Source: an uncultured Eubacteriaceae bacterium
GTDB taxonomy: Bacteria > Bacillota > Clostridia > Lachnospirales > CAG-274
NCBI GenBank assembly: GCA_947167715.1
Contig: CAMVJD010000027.1
Location: forward strand, 1 to 38,558
Length of the DNA: 38,558 bases
Reading direction: 5' to 3'
Position numbers and translations under genes: made by a program. A model generated the notes under the pieces. That model did not search any database and was not told where the DNA came from. It worked only from the letters and a program-made list of their open reading frames with translations. This document shows, in pieces, positions 23,653 to 31,903 of the stretch (positions within the stretch are counted from its first letter, which is position 1; each line of letters opens with the position of its first letter).

Positions 23653-24762
23653 ATGAAACAACTAAAAAGCGGATTTACCACCGGTACCTGTGCGGCGATA
23701 GCGGCGCGGGCAGCGGTTAGGATGATATTTGAGCAAAAAACGGTCGAGGCTGAGTCGGTGCTTACCCCAAAGGGCAGGGAAATAATGACACCTGTCTTAA
23801 ATGCGGAATTCGGCGGAAATTATGCCCTTTGTGCGGTGAAAAAGGATGCGGGCGACGACCCCGACATTACAAACGGGATATTGATATACACAAGGGTGAC
23901 CCTGCGCACGGACGGGAAAATCGTTGTTGACGGCGGTGAGGGCATCGGGCGCGTTACCAAAAAGGGATTAAAGCAAAATATAGGCGAGGCGGCGATAAAT
24001 CCCGTACCGCGCAGGATGTTAGCCGAAAATGTGTCCGAGCTGCTTGAAAAATACGGCTGTGAGGGTGGGGCAGATGTACTTGTCTATGCCCCCGAGGGTG
24101 TTGAGATAGCCAAAAAGACCTTTAATCCGCGGCTTGGTATTGTGGGCGGTATTTCAATTTTAGGCACCAGCGGTATTGTGGAGCCGATGAGTGAGCAAGC
24201 GATAATCGACACCATAGACACGGAGTTATCGGTAAAACGCGCAGGCGGTGCGGAATATATCGTGCTTGCGCCCGGAAACTACGGCATTGATTTTATCCGC
24301 GAAAGCACGGGGCTTGACCTTGACAAGGCCGTAAAATGCAGCAATTTTATCGGCACCTCGCTTGATCTATGCGTTAAGCACGGCTTTAAGGGCGTTTTGC
24401 TTATCGGCCATATCGGAAAGTTTGTAAAGCTGGCGGGCAATATTATGAACACACACAGCAAGTACGCCGACTGCCGCATGGAGATAATAGCGGCAAATAC
24501 TGCGGCTTTGAGTGATGATATTTCACTTTTGCGGGAGATACTTAACTGCAATACCACCGACCTGGCGTTGGAGCTTATTGATAAAGAGGGGCTTTTGGAT
24601 GCGGTCATGCAAAAAATAACCGACAAGGCGGCCGAAAATATAAAAACCAAAGTAAACGGTGTGCTTGAAACGGGGGTAATAATTTTTACTGGCGCAAACA
24701 AAAGGTATTGCGTATGGAAAAGCAAAGCCGCAGATAAGCTTATGAAAGCCTGCGAAAATTGA
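23653..24762 (+). CDS. cbiD: Cobalt-precorrin-5B C1-methyltransferase CbiD
   Basis: This 369-residue cytoplasmic enzyme of the anaerobic cobalamin pathway methylates C-1 of cobalt-precorrin-5B from S-adenosylmethionine. KSGFTTGTCAAIAARAAV near the N-terminus, KKDAGDDPDITNG, GEGIGRVTKKGL and GISILGTSGIVEPMSE are the conserved CbiD blocks, and the length is typical. GGAGG lies before the ATG at 23653. The upstream GTG at 23620 falls within the promoter and is rejected. No other cbi or cob gene is in the window, which is unusual for cbiD. Confidence 0.94.
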   Translation: MKQLKSGFTTGTCAAIAARAAVRMIFEQKTVEAESVLTPKGREIMTPVLNAEFGGNYALCAVKKDAGDDPDITNGILIYTRVTLRTDGKIVVDGGEGIGRVTKKGLKQNIGEAAINPVPRRMLAENVSELLEKYGCEGGADVLVYAPEGVEIAKKTFNPRLGIVGGISILGTSGIVEPMSEQAIIDTIDTELSVKRAGGAEYIVLAPGNYGIDFIRESTGLDLDKAVKCSNFIGTSLDLCVKHGFKGVLLIGHIGKFVKLAGNIMNTHSKYADCRMEIIAANTAALSDDISLLREILNCNTTDLALELIDKEGLLDAVMQKITDKAAENIKTKVNGVLETGVIIFTGANKRYCVWKSKAADKLMKACEN

Positions 24763-24773
24763 TAAAGCTATGA

Positions 24774-24812
24774 AAAAACGGCTGTTTCTCACGATCGAGT
24801 ACAGCCGTTTTT
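24774..24812. terminator. Bidirectional terminator between cbiD and flavodoxin
   Basis: AAAAACGGCTGT and ACAGCCGTTTTT form a perfect 12-bp stem with a 15-nt loop. Confidence 0.9.
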
Positions 24813-24829
24813 GTTAATGGGTCGATTTT

Positions 24830-25249
24830 TTATAATGCAGCGACTTTTTCGCCAAGCGCCTTACAAGCCGCAATTGCATCATCGTCGGGGGTGTTGTTTG
24901 CAATAAGACCCTCGTCGTTTACAAGGTTTGCACCCGCATCCTTTACATCCTGCGCCCAATTGCGCATCCATTCGCCGTCGCCCCAATCGTAGGAACCAAA
25001 AAGTGCAACATTTTTACCTGCAAGCGCGGGCTTAAGCTCTTCATAGAAAGGCGCAAATTCTGCTTCTTCAAGCTGTTCGGCACCCATAGCGGGGCAGCCT
25101 AAAATAAGGTTGTCATAACCTGCGGCTGTGCTTGCCGTGATATCCGACACCGAAAAAAGCTCTGCCGAGGGTGCGCCCTCTTTGATAGCGTTTGCCATAG
25201 TCTCTGTGTTGCCCGAGGCACTCCAATAAACAATAACTGTCTTACTCAT
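24830..25249 (-). CDS. Flavodoxin
   Basis: This 139-residue short-chain flavodoxin is a soluble FMN protein that carries electrons at low potential and often replaces ferredoxin when iron is scarce. The FMN phosphate loop is VYWSASGNTETMANAI. ILGCPAMGAEQLEE and ALFGSYDWGDGEWM match the two flavin-stacking loops, and length is normal. AAGGAG precedes the ATG. It lies about 115 bp after the DUF3793 gene on the same strand with no clear terminator between them, and is probably the last gene of the operator-controlled unit beginning at 26218. Confidence 0.95.
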   Translation of the reverse strand: MSKTVIVYWSASGNTETMANAIKEGAPSAELFSVSDITASTAAGYDNLILGCPAMGAEQLEEAEFAPFYEELKPALAGKNVALFGSYDWGDGEWMRNWAQDVKDAGANLVNDEGLIANNTPDDDAIAACKALGEKVAAL

Positions 25250-25364
25250 TTTAGTAGTTCTCCTTGTTTAAAAATTTATATCCGGAAACAGCAAAGCGTA
25301 TCTTCTCTTTTGGTTTACAAGAATACTTTGTATGTCCCGTTGGTTAAAGGCGGGAAGTGCTGCC

Positions 25365-25916
25365 TTAAGCGAGTGCAAACATATCCGTAAGCGACTTGCC
25401 CGTGTTCATTCTGTCTACGACCGCATTTCGGCAGCTGTCGTATTTTTTAAAAAGCATTTTGGCATCCTCTACGTTGCCGTATACCTTCCAATAGCCTGTG
25501 TATTTGCAGCTTTTATGGTTGATAAAGCCGTAAATATCCTCTATCGGATATCCCAAAAATGCACCTACCTCGTGCGGAAACCTTTGGCTGCCCGATATTC
25601 TGTCCGAGAGCTTTGATAAATATGTTTCTATGTCATTTTGTGTGCTATAGCCATAGCCTTTAAGAAAATCGGTCACATCTTTTCGGGAAAGATAATTGAA
25701 CAATTTTGCTTTTCGGTAAACAAGTATAAGCAGCCTTTTTTCATATTCGCATAACACTCTGATGTAAATATCGCTGTGGTTAAGGTGCCTGTTAAGCACC
25801 GAAAGCTCCGCTAAAGCCTTTGACTTGCTTTCCGTTGAATAGCTCAACAGGTTTGACGGCTTTATGCCCGCAAGCGCGGGCGCGCAGTACAGCCCTATGG
25901 CCTTTTCCAATGACAT
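25365..25916 (-). CDS. DUF3793 family protein
   Basis: This 183-residue soluble protein of unknown function resembles DUF3793 by the segment FPHEVGAFLGYPIEDIYGFINH, then CKYTGYWKVYGNVEDAKMLFKKYDSCRNAV. The motif with two cysteines and a histidine could bind metal or a cofactor. In anaerobic Firmicutes this family recurs near flavodoxins and DUF2325 proteins, as here. It starts 17 bp after the DUF2325 gene. The biochemical role is not established; the context suggests metal or redox homeostasis. Confidence 0.82.
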   Translation of the reverse strand: MSLEKAIGLYCAPALAGIKPSNLLSYSTESKSKALAELSVLNRHLNHSDIYIRVLCEYEKRLLILVYRKAKLFNYLSRKDVTDFLKGYGYSTQNDIETYLSKLSDRISGSQRFPHEVGAFLGYPIEDIYGFINHKSCKYTGYWKVYGNVEDAKMLFKKYDSCRNAVVDRMNTGKSLTDMFALA

Positions 25917-25933
25917 ATTATATCAACCCCTCA

Positions 25934-26218
25934 TTATAGATTTACACACTTGTCAAGAATATCGTTTAATGCACATGCACTTGATGAATGACTGCGTGCA
26001 ATGTAAGCACCTGTTTTTTCCGCCTGCACTTCGGCAGCTATTACCATTTTGTGCGCGACCGTATTTGTAAACAGCACTATTATATCGGGTGCGCCTATCT
26101 GGTTTTTAAAATTTCCCGGCAGCTGTGTGAACACCTTGCATTTGCAGCCGTATTTTTTGCATATATCCTTGTATTTTGAACACATTCTGTCGTGTCCGCC
26201 GACAATTACCACGCTCAT
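25934..26218 (-). CDS. DUF2325 family protein
   Basis: This 94-residue protein matches DUF2325: VVIVGGHDRMCSKYKDICKKYGC at the N-terminus, PDIIVLFTNTVAHKMV in the middle and ARSHSSSACALNDIL near the end. The fold is a small Rossmann-like alpha/beta unit. Three cysteines (one in GHDRMCS, two in YGCKCK) and two histidines are candidate metal ligands. It is the first gene of the DUF2325-DUF3793-flavodoxin operon behind the double operator at 26262-26294. Molecular function is unknown. Confidence 0.85.
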   Translation of the reverse strand: MSVVIVGGHDRMCSKYKDICKKYGCKCKVFTQLPGNFKNQIGAPDIIVLFTNTVAHKMVIAAEVQAEKTGAYIARSHSSSACALNDILDKCVNL

Positions 26219-26261
26219 AGTATCTCCGTAATCTTAAAATAAATTCATTGGGTTAATCATG

Positions 26262-26306
26262 ACTAACTACATATGTTAGTTTAACATAACTAACTATCCT
26301 TGTCAA
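26262..26306 (-). promoter_or_regulatory. Promoter with double inverted-repeat operator
   Basis: On the minus strand TTGACA (26301-26306) and TAAACT (26278-26283) are 17 bp apart. GTTAGTT-N6-AACTAAC (26275-26294) covers the -10 and spacer, and a second inverted repeat, ACTAAC-N7-GTTAGT (26262-26280), shares one arm with it. The same TTAGTT-N6-AACTAA occurs at 29575-29592. The layout fits repression by a dimeric metal-sensing regulator, perhaps of the DtxR type. Confidence 0.82.
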
Positions 26307-26335
26307 TAGTTTTTTTATTTTTTTTCGGCCGTAAA

Positions 26336-27199
26336 TCAAAATTTCTTTTTTAAGGGGCAGTTTTTTGCGCTTTTTTCCGTATCATCTGACTCGTTATAGC
26401 CGTCATAGGGGGCGGAGGGGTCATATGGCCTTGGCTTTCTGAGAGAATTGCATACCTTGTCTCTGTGCGCAAAGGCCATATCAAGGCTGTCTGTCCAGCC
26501 CGTGTGTCCCGTAATTACCTTTGGGCAAAGCTTACGCTGTCTTAACAGAGCCTCAAGCCTTTCCAAAGAGCTTTTTGCGGTCTTGTTGCTTTCGGCAAGC
26601 ACATTTATAAAGCTGTAGCCGCCGTCCGCACCAAACCATATCGTATCGCCCGTAAAAAGATACTCGTCGTCTATAAGATATACCATATGCCCATAGGTAT
26701 GTCCTGCGACGAGTATGCTTTCTATTTTTATGTCGTTTATAAAGAATACCTCTTTGTCCTTAAGCAGCCGTTTTTCGTTGTCGATATAAACCTGCGGCAG
26801 CTTGTACAGACCGCCAAAGACACGCCTGCGCCTTTCGCCCGTAAGGTACATATTTTCAATTTCACCGATATATAAAACGGCGCCCTTAAAAAGCCCCTCG
26901 CTGTCGTTTTCCACCGCCCCGACATGGTCGGTGTCCTGGTGGGTTATGAGTATATGCTTTATATCCCCGGGGTCAAGCCCAAGCCAGCCCATTTTTTCCT
27001 TTAAACGCGGATAATTGTAGCCTGCGTCTATCATAACGGTCGTGCCGTTTTTGGTATAAAAGAAAATATTGGCAATATATTCCCTTACGCACTTGACACG
27101 CTCGTCTATAATTCCCGTATTAAGCGGCTTGAATATGCTCTTTCCGCGGTATATCAGGGACATTGCCTTTATTTGAAATTCAGATGCTTTTTTTGACAT
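26336..27199 (-). CDS. MBL-fold metallo-hydrolase in the metal operon
   Basis: This 287-residue cytoplasmic metallo-beta-lactamase-fold hydrolase shows the metal motif THQDTDHVG (HxxxDH, with Gln at the second His position), AGHTYGH, TGDTIW and TGHTGW, giving most ligands of a binuclear site. The C-terminal 35 residues are charged and end in NCPLKKKF. It starts 12 bp after the P-type ATPase stop, so it belongs to the same transcript. The substrate is unknown. Its link to a transporter operon suggests a role in metal stress rather than antibiotic resistance. Confidence 0.85.
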   Translation of the reverse strand: MSKKASEFQIKAMSLIYRGKSIFKPLNTGIIDERVKCVREYIANIFFYTKNGTTVMIDAGYNYPRLKEKMGWLGLDPGDIKHILITHQDTDHVGAVENDSEGLFKGAVLYIGEIENMYLTGERRRRVFGGLYKLPQVYIDNEKRLLKDKEVFFINDIKIESILVAGHTYGHMVYLIDDEYLFTGDTIWFGADGGYSFINVLAESNKTAKSSLERLEALLRQRKLCPKVITGHTGWTDSLDMAFAHRDKVCNSLRKPRPYDPSAPYDGYNESDDTEKSAKNCPLKKKF

Positions 27200-27211
27200 T
27201 TTTTTATTCCT

Positions 27212-29287
27212 TTATCTTATCAGGCACGGTCTGGTGCTTAAGGCGCTTATGCAGGTGGTGGAAACATTGTGCAGCACCGCCGAGGCGGATGGCGCAAGTG
27301 TACCGCTTATACCGCCGAAAATAAGCAGGGTATTAAAGCCGACTATAAACCTGTGATTTTCACTTATGCGCTTAAACAGCTTTTCGCTTAATTCTTTAAG
27401 AGTGATAAGCGATGAAAGGTCTTCGGTAAGTAAGGTTATATCCGCCACCTGTCTTGCAATATCCGATGCGGACTTCATTGCCACGGAAACATCCGCAGCC
27501 GCAAGCGCGGGCGAATCGTTTATGCCGTCGCCTACCATGACCACCTTATGTCCGTTTTCCTTTAATGAATTAACTATGTTTGCCTTATCCTCGGGCAGTA
27601 CCTGCGCCCTGTATTCGTCGATGCCCAGCTTTTCACAGGCCTTTTTGGCCGCTGCGCCGCTGTCGCCGGTAAGCATGACTATACGCTTAAAGCCGCAGCC
27701 CTTAAGGCGGTCTATCACATCCACGGCATCCTCGCGTATGGGGTCGTTTATGCAAAGCATACCCACAAGCTTTTCACCTATAGACAGGTAAAGTGCCGAA
27801 CAGCCTTCGGATGCTTTTTTTATAAATTTTTTTGTTTCCTTATCGGGCTTTATGCCCTCGTCGTCAAAAAGAAAATGCGCGCTGCCTATCAGCGTCCTTT
27901 TGCCGTCAAGCATGGTTGCTATGCCGTGGGCGACAACATATTCCACATCGGCGTGCTCTTCCTCGTGGGATAATCCCATTTCCTCGGCTTTTCTGACTAC
28001 CGCCCTTGCTATGCTGTGCGGGAAATGCTCTTCTATGCAGGCGGAAATTTTTAAAACGCTTTCTTCGGTATAGCCGTTAAAGGCGTATATCTTTTCCACC
28101 TTGGGACAGCTTGCCGTAAGCGTACCCGTTTTGTCAAAAACTATGGTATCGGCATTTGCATAGCTTTCGAGGTGCTTGCCGCCTTTTATCATGATATTGT
28201 GTCCCACGGCCTCGCGCATGGCCGAAATAACACATATGGGCGATGACAGCTTTATTGCGCAGGAATAATCCACCATAAGCACGGATAATGCCTTTTGTAC
28301 ATTTTGTGTAAAAAGGTAGGTGCCCATTGCGGTAAGCAGACTGTACGGAACTATTGCATCCGCCAATTTTTCCGCCCTGCTTTGTACTCCCGCCTTTAAG
28401 CCCTCGGATTCGTCTATCATATCGGCGATTTTTTGTATGCGTGACTCATCGGGCAGGGTACGCACGGCAATAACTATGCTGCCCTCGTCAATTACCGTTC
28501 CCGCGTAAACGCTGGAGCCCTTTCCGCGCAGAACCGGCAGAGGCTCGCCCGTCATGGCGGCTTCGTTTACCGTGGCTTCACCGTCACAGACCTCGCCGTC
28601 AACGGGTATCATCGTACCTGCGCGCACTCTTATTTTATCACCCTTTTTAAGCTGTGCGGACGTGATCGAAACATCGCCGCCCTCGGTCACCAGCCATACC
28701 TTGTCGGTATTTACAAAAATACTTTTTGCAAGCGCGGCCTTTGCTTTTTTGTGGGTATATTCCTCCAAAAGCTCCGATATATTCAGCAGCAGCATTATAG
28801 AATTGGCAGTTGAAAATGCGCCCGATAAAAGCGAGGCGGAAATTGACACCGCATCCAATACGGAAACATTTATTTTGCCGTCCCACAGGCTTTGGATGCC
28901 TTTTTCTATAAAGCCCTTTGCGCGCTTGAAGGTAAAAAGCGTTTTAAGCGGGAGGGGCAGCAAAAATCGGCGTATAAAGCCTTTTTTAAGCAATGATAAA
29001 ACATTTTGCTTAAAATCCGCCGTCAGCTCACGCGACTGCGCCGTAATATCGTCCTCTTCGGGGATGTCGCTTTTTTTAAGTGACGAAATAAATTTTAATA
29101 TCCTCTCTCTTGCGCCTGCCTTGTAATATATCAGCATACCGCCGTTTATAGCGGTGGTCTCGGCCGAGACAACACCGTCTATCCCCAATAAAAGCGATGC
29201 AAGCCCCGTTGCCTGCCCGTAAGAAAGGGACGAGTTGAGCCTTGCCCTTAATCGGCCGGGTTTGTCGTAAACTATCCGATGCTGCAT
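27212..29287 (-). CDS. P1B-type heavy-metal-translocating ATPase lacking CPC
   Basis: This 691-residue membrane ATPase has an N-terminal HMA-like domain without CxxC, membrane helices, the actuator TGEPLPV, the phosphorylation site DKTGTLT (D385), HP-type HFPHSIA, TGDSGAA and the hinge GDGINDSPALAAADV. The transport helix before the phosphorylation domain reads DYSCAIKLSSP, where most P1B pumps have CPC or SPC. The C-terminal helix keeps the LHNVST motif. It should move a transition metal across the membrane; the ion cannot be read from sequence. GGGTGAT precedes the ATG. It lies 12 bp from both operon partners and behind the shared operator. Confidence 0.92.
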   Translation of the reverse strand: MQHRIVYDKPGRLRARLNSSLSYGQATGLASLLLGIDGVVSAETTAINGGMLIYYKAGARERILKFISSLKKSDIPEEDDITAQSRELTADFKQNVLSLLKKGFIRRFLLPLPLKTLFTFKRAKGFIEKGIQSLWDGKINVSVLDAVSISASLLSGAFSTANSIMLLLNISELLEEYTHKKAKAALAKSIFVNTDKVWLVTEGGDVSITSAQLKKGDKIRVRAGTMIPVDGEVCDGEATVNEAAMTGEPLPVLRGKGSSVYAGTVIDEGSIVIAVRTLPDESRIQKIADMIDESEGLKAGVQSRAEKLADAIVPYSLLTAMGTYLFTQNVQKALSVLMVDYSCAIKLSSPICVISAMREAVGHNIMIKGGKHLESYANADTIVFDKTGTLTASCPKVEKIYAFNGYTEESVLKISACIEEHFPHSIARAVVRKAEEMGLSHEEEHADVEYVVAHGIATMLDGKRTLIGSAHFLFDDEGIKPDKETKKFIKKASEGCSALYLSIGEKLVGMLCINDPIREDAVDVIDRLKGCGFKRIVMLTGDSGAAAKKACEKLGIDEYRAQVLPEDKANIVNSLKENGHKVVMVGDGINDSPALAAADVSVAMKSASDIARQVADITLLTEDLSSLITLKELSEKLFKRISENHRFIVGFNTLLIFGGISGTLAPSASAVLHNVSTTCISALSTRPCLIR

Positions 29288-29299
29288 AATATCACCCTT

Positions 29300-29566
29300 T
29301 TACTCTTCTTCGGCAGATTCAATAACATCGGCCTCGGTCATAGCGTCGTAGTAAATATCCTGCGCATCCTCTTTAAGGTTTTGTATTGCTGTCTGCGTAT
29401 CGTGCTTAAATTTCATACCCTTTGCAAGCCCCTGTACACAAAGCTCGCGCGTTTTATTGCATTTAAGTACCTGTGTGCCAACCACCGCAGCAGCTATACC
29501 TCCGACAAAGCATAAAAATTTTTCGCTTGTTAATACATCCTTTAACATTGTTTGATCTCCCTTCAT
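29300..29566 (-). CDS. Small DUF6110-like protein preceding the P-type ATPase
   Basis: This 88-residue protein begins MKGDQTMLKDVLTSEKFLCFVGGIAAAVVGTQVL; the first hydrophobic segment is long enough for one membrane pass. The rest (KCNKTRELCVQGLAKGMKFKHDTQTAIQNLKEDAQDIYYDA) is an amphipathic, acidic helix. The design matches DUF6110-type proteins that accompany such ATPases in Firmicutes, an assignment from memory. Methionine 7 (29548) is an alternative start, with GGGAGATC-type sequence just upstream. As first gene behind the operator it could be an accessory subunit or regulator of the pump. Confidence 0.78.
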   Translation of the reverse strand: MKGDQTMLKDVLTSEKFLCFVGGIAAAVVGTQVLKCNKTRELCVQGLAKGMKFKHDTQTAIQNLKEDAQDIYYDAMTEADVIESAEEE

Positions 29567-29574
29567 AATTAATA

Positions 29575-29631
29575 TTAGTTTGCTCTAACTAATACAGTTA
29601 GTATTATACAACCGAAAGAAATAATTGTCAA
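29575..29631 (-). promoter_or_regulatory. Promoter of the ATPase operon with the same operator
   Basis: On the minus strand TTGACA (29626-29631) and TATAAT (29603-29608) are 17 bp apart. Immediately downstream lie ACTAA-N5-TTAGT (29588-29602) and TTAGTT-N6-AACTAA (29575-29592), again two overlapping inverted repeats. The match in arms and spacing to 26275-26294 shows common control of the two operons. Confidence 0.85.
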
Positions 29632-29681
29632 TATTTTTATAAAACATTCTCAAAAAATGGGTAATATTAAAAATTTTATGA

Positions 29682-29710
29682 TTGAGATTTCACGGAGATT
29701 ATGTTATAGT
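29682..29710 (+). promoter_or_regulatory. Promoter of the recombinase gene
   Basis: TTGAGA (29682-29687) and TATAGT (29705-29710) are 17 bp apart, about 38 bp before the start codon. Confidence 0.7.
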
Positions 29711-29747
29711 AAATATGAACGTGGGAAAGTGCAGAAAGGAGATAACC

Positions 29748-30806
29748 ATGGAATTTGCATATCATTCCGAGCAGGAAAAAAAGATAATACTTGAGCTGCG
29801 GGAGTTTAAAAAGGATATGCCCGCCTTTATGGAGGATTTTTTTGTCTATCTCAATAACGAGGTGTCGGCAAAGACCCGCCTTGGCTATATTCGTGACATT
29901 AAAATATTTTTTAATTATCTTTCGGCCGAGGAGCGGGATTTTCCTACCGATATAACAAGGCTTACCATAGCCGATCTGCGCCGTGTGGACTCTAAAATTT
30001 TAAACCGTTATGTAGAGTATCTTTCCTATTATTTAAGAAGCCCCGAGCAGGGCAAAACGGTCGAGACCTTTAATCACGACAGGGGCATAAGCCGCAAATT
30101 ATCGGCGATACGCAAGCTTTTTAAATATTTTTATCAGCAGGAGGAGCTGGATGCCAACCCGACCGAGCTAATAAATAACCCCAAGATACACGAAAAAAGC
30201 ATAATCCGTCTGGAGGCGGACGAGGTGGCAAGGCTTTTGGATGCTGTGGACAGCGGCGAGGGTCTTACCGAAAGACAGGCTAAATATCACGAGTTTACAA
30301 AATTAAGGGATGCGGCTATCATAACCACGCTTTTGGGCACGGGTATGCGCGTGAGCGAGTGTGTGGGCATTGATATGCAGCATATAGATTTTGAAAATAA
30401 CGCCTTTGTCATTATAAGAAAGGGCGGCAAGGAGCAGATAATCTATTTCGGGGACGAGGTATACGAGGCGCTTTGCAATTATCTTGATGTGCGTGAGGAT
30501 ATCGAGGCGCTGCCCGGCAGTGAAAATGCGCTGTTTTTGTCCATGCAAAAAAAGCGCATAGGCGTGCGGGCTGTGGAAAAGCTTGTAAAAAAATATTCGT
30601 CCCTTGTGACAAGCGTAAAAAAAATAACACCGCATAAGCTGCGCTCTACCTACGGCACAAACCTTTACCGCGCTACGACCGATATTTATTTGGTTGCGGA
30701 TGTGCTGGGACATACCGATGTAAACACTACCAAAAAGCACTATGCGGATATGGCGGACTCAAACAGAAGAAAGGCCGCAAATGCGATAAAATTAAGGAAG
30801 GATTAA
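29748..30806 (+). CDS. XerC/XerD-like tyrosine recombinase
   Basis: This 352-residue cytoplasmic site-specific recombinase has an N-terminal SAM-like core-binding domain (about residues 20-135) and a C-terminal catalytic domain with R201 (GTGMRVSE), the lysine in RKGGK, H296 and R299 (HKLRST), H322 (GHTDVNTT) and nucleophile Y332. All catalytic residues are intact. AAAGGAG precedes ATG 29748; the longer frame starts inside the promoter. It lacks an excisionase or phage genes nearby, so it looks like a chromosomal Xer-type protein rather than an element's integrase. Whether it acts at dif is unknown. Confidence 0.9.
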   Translation: MEFAYHSEQEKKIILELREFKKDMPAFMEDFFVYLNNEVSAKTRLGYIRDIKIFFNYLSAEERDFPTDITRLTIADLRRVDSKILNRYVEYLSYYLRSPEQGKTVETFNHDRGISRKLSAIRKLFKYFYQQEELDANPTELINNPKIHEKSIIRLEADEVARLLDAVDSGEGLTERQAKYHEFTKLRDAAIITTLLGTGMRVSECVGIDMQHIDFENNAFVIIRKGGKEQIIYFGDEVYEALCNYLDVREDIEALPGSENALFLSMQKKRIGVRAVEKLVKKYSSLVTSVKKITPHKLRSTYGTNLYRATTDIYLVADVLGHTDVNTTKKHYADMADSNRRKAANAIKLRKD

Positions 30807-30829
30807 GGGTCGTTTCCCTTTTTGAAAAT

Positions 30830-31885
30830 ATGTATTTTACAAATAAAAATGCCGCGGCCTGCTGCAAAGGACATATAACAGGCCTGATCCTTGGCATAAC
30901 AGCGGCGCTGGCCGCAGCGGGGCTACTTGTTTTTTTATATTTATATTCGGCGTACAGGCTGGAAAATGCCGTGCCTATGACGAAGGCCTATGAGCTTAAC
31001 TCTCAAAAATATGTACCCGACCGTGTTGTGTATATAGATACGGAGCATGAGCTGTATGAGCTTGCTATGCGAGGCAGTACCGAGGTTTATGATGTGGTTT
31101 TCAGTACCGACGGCTATTCTTACATACTTTTTCTGGACAGCGTAGAGGAAATAAGGATAAACCAAAGTGTAAACGATACGGGCAGGGCAAGAATATACGG
31201 CGTTACTTCGGAATTTAAAAACGAAACGGTGCGCCTTTTTGCGCTTGAGGCTTTGCAAAAAAGTCTGGAAGACAATACCGTTTGTCCCGAGGATGTAGAG
31301 AGCTATTTAGGCTATATGCAGCTTAATGTCGCAAAGCCAGCCCCCATAAGCTTAATGGCGGAAAGCGGTGCCGGCTATTGGATATCCATACTTTTGCTTA
31401 TTGTGGCGGCGGTTTATCTTATCCGCACTTATTTGCCAAGGTGCAAAAGGTGGGAAAGCATAAACAAGGAAGAGGCCGAGGCGATAGAGGCCGAAATATC
31501 GCGCGACGGTACGGCGTGGATGCCGAATATAAAGGTTTACGCGAGCGATGAGAGCATTATTTCACTTGACCGCGGAGTACAAGTCATGCCTTACAGCGAT
31601 ATATTGATGATATTTGTGTATTCCCGTGTCAAGGATATGCAGATGCATGACGAGATCAAGGTCTTGAATAAATACGGAGTTGTATATACAATAGCAAACA
31701 TTCCTGCGCGTTTATTTAAGTCGGACAAAGTCGAGGATATTTGGTACGAGCTTAAATATCTTACCGAAACCGCAAAAACGAAAAATCCAAATATATATAT
31801 GGCTCAAAACAATGCTCACGAGGATTATAATCAAAAAATGTTTTATGACCTTTTAAATCGTGCAAAAAGCGGAGAATTCGTATGA
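30830..31885 (+). CDS. Two-helix membrane protein, unknown function
   Basis: I do not recognise the family. The 351-residue product has an N-terminal membrane helix (about residues 18-42, ILGITAALAAAGLLVFLYLYSAY), an extracytoplasmic region of about 140 residues, and a second helix (about 185-205, YWISILLLIVAAVYLI). The C-terminal part of about 150 residues is predicted to be cytoplasmic and includes YSDILMIFVYSRVKDMQMHDEI. It starts 23 bp after the recombinase stop with a poor ribosome site and is probably co-transcribed. Topology is clear; a role is not. Confidence 0.75.
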   Translation: MYFTNKNAAACCKGHITGLILGITAALAAAGLLVFLYLYSAYRLENAVPMTKAYELNSQKYVPDRVVYIDTEHELYELAMRGSTEVYDVVFSTDGYSYILFLDSVEEIRINQSVNDTGRARIYGVTSEFKNETVRLFALEALQKSLEDNTVCPEDVESYLGYMQLNVAKPAPISLMAESGAGYWISILLLIVAAVYLIRTYLPRCKRWESINKEEAEAIEAEISRDGTAWMPNIKVYASDESIISLDRGVQVMPYSDILMIFVYSRVKDMQMHDEIKVLNKYGVVYTIANIPARLFKSDKVEDIWYELKYLTETAKTKNPNIYMAQNNAHEDYNQKMFYDLLNRAKSGEFV

Positions 31886-31894
31886 ACCTCCGCT
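31868..31894. terminator. Terminator overlapping the end of the membrane-protein gene
   Basis: AGCGGAG (31868-31874) and CTCCGCT (31888-31894) pair across the stop codon and are followed by CTTTTTTG. The A run ahead of it may serve the convergent lipoprotein gene. Confidence 0.8.
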
Positions 31895-31903
31895 CTTTTT
31901 TGC

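Noticed and set aside
28554-29126. 190-codon frame on the plus strand
   Set aside because: It is antisense to the P-type ATPase gene, with no ribosome site or protein features.
29748-30806. Integrase marking an integrated mobile element
   Set aside because: No excisionase, phage or conjugation genes and no att-like direct repeats flank the recombinase; its neighbours are ordinary chromosomal genes.
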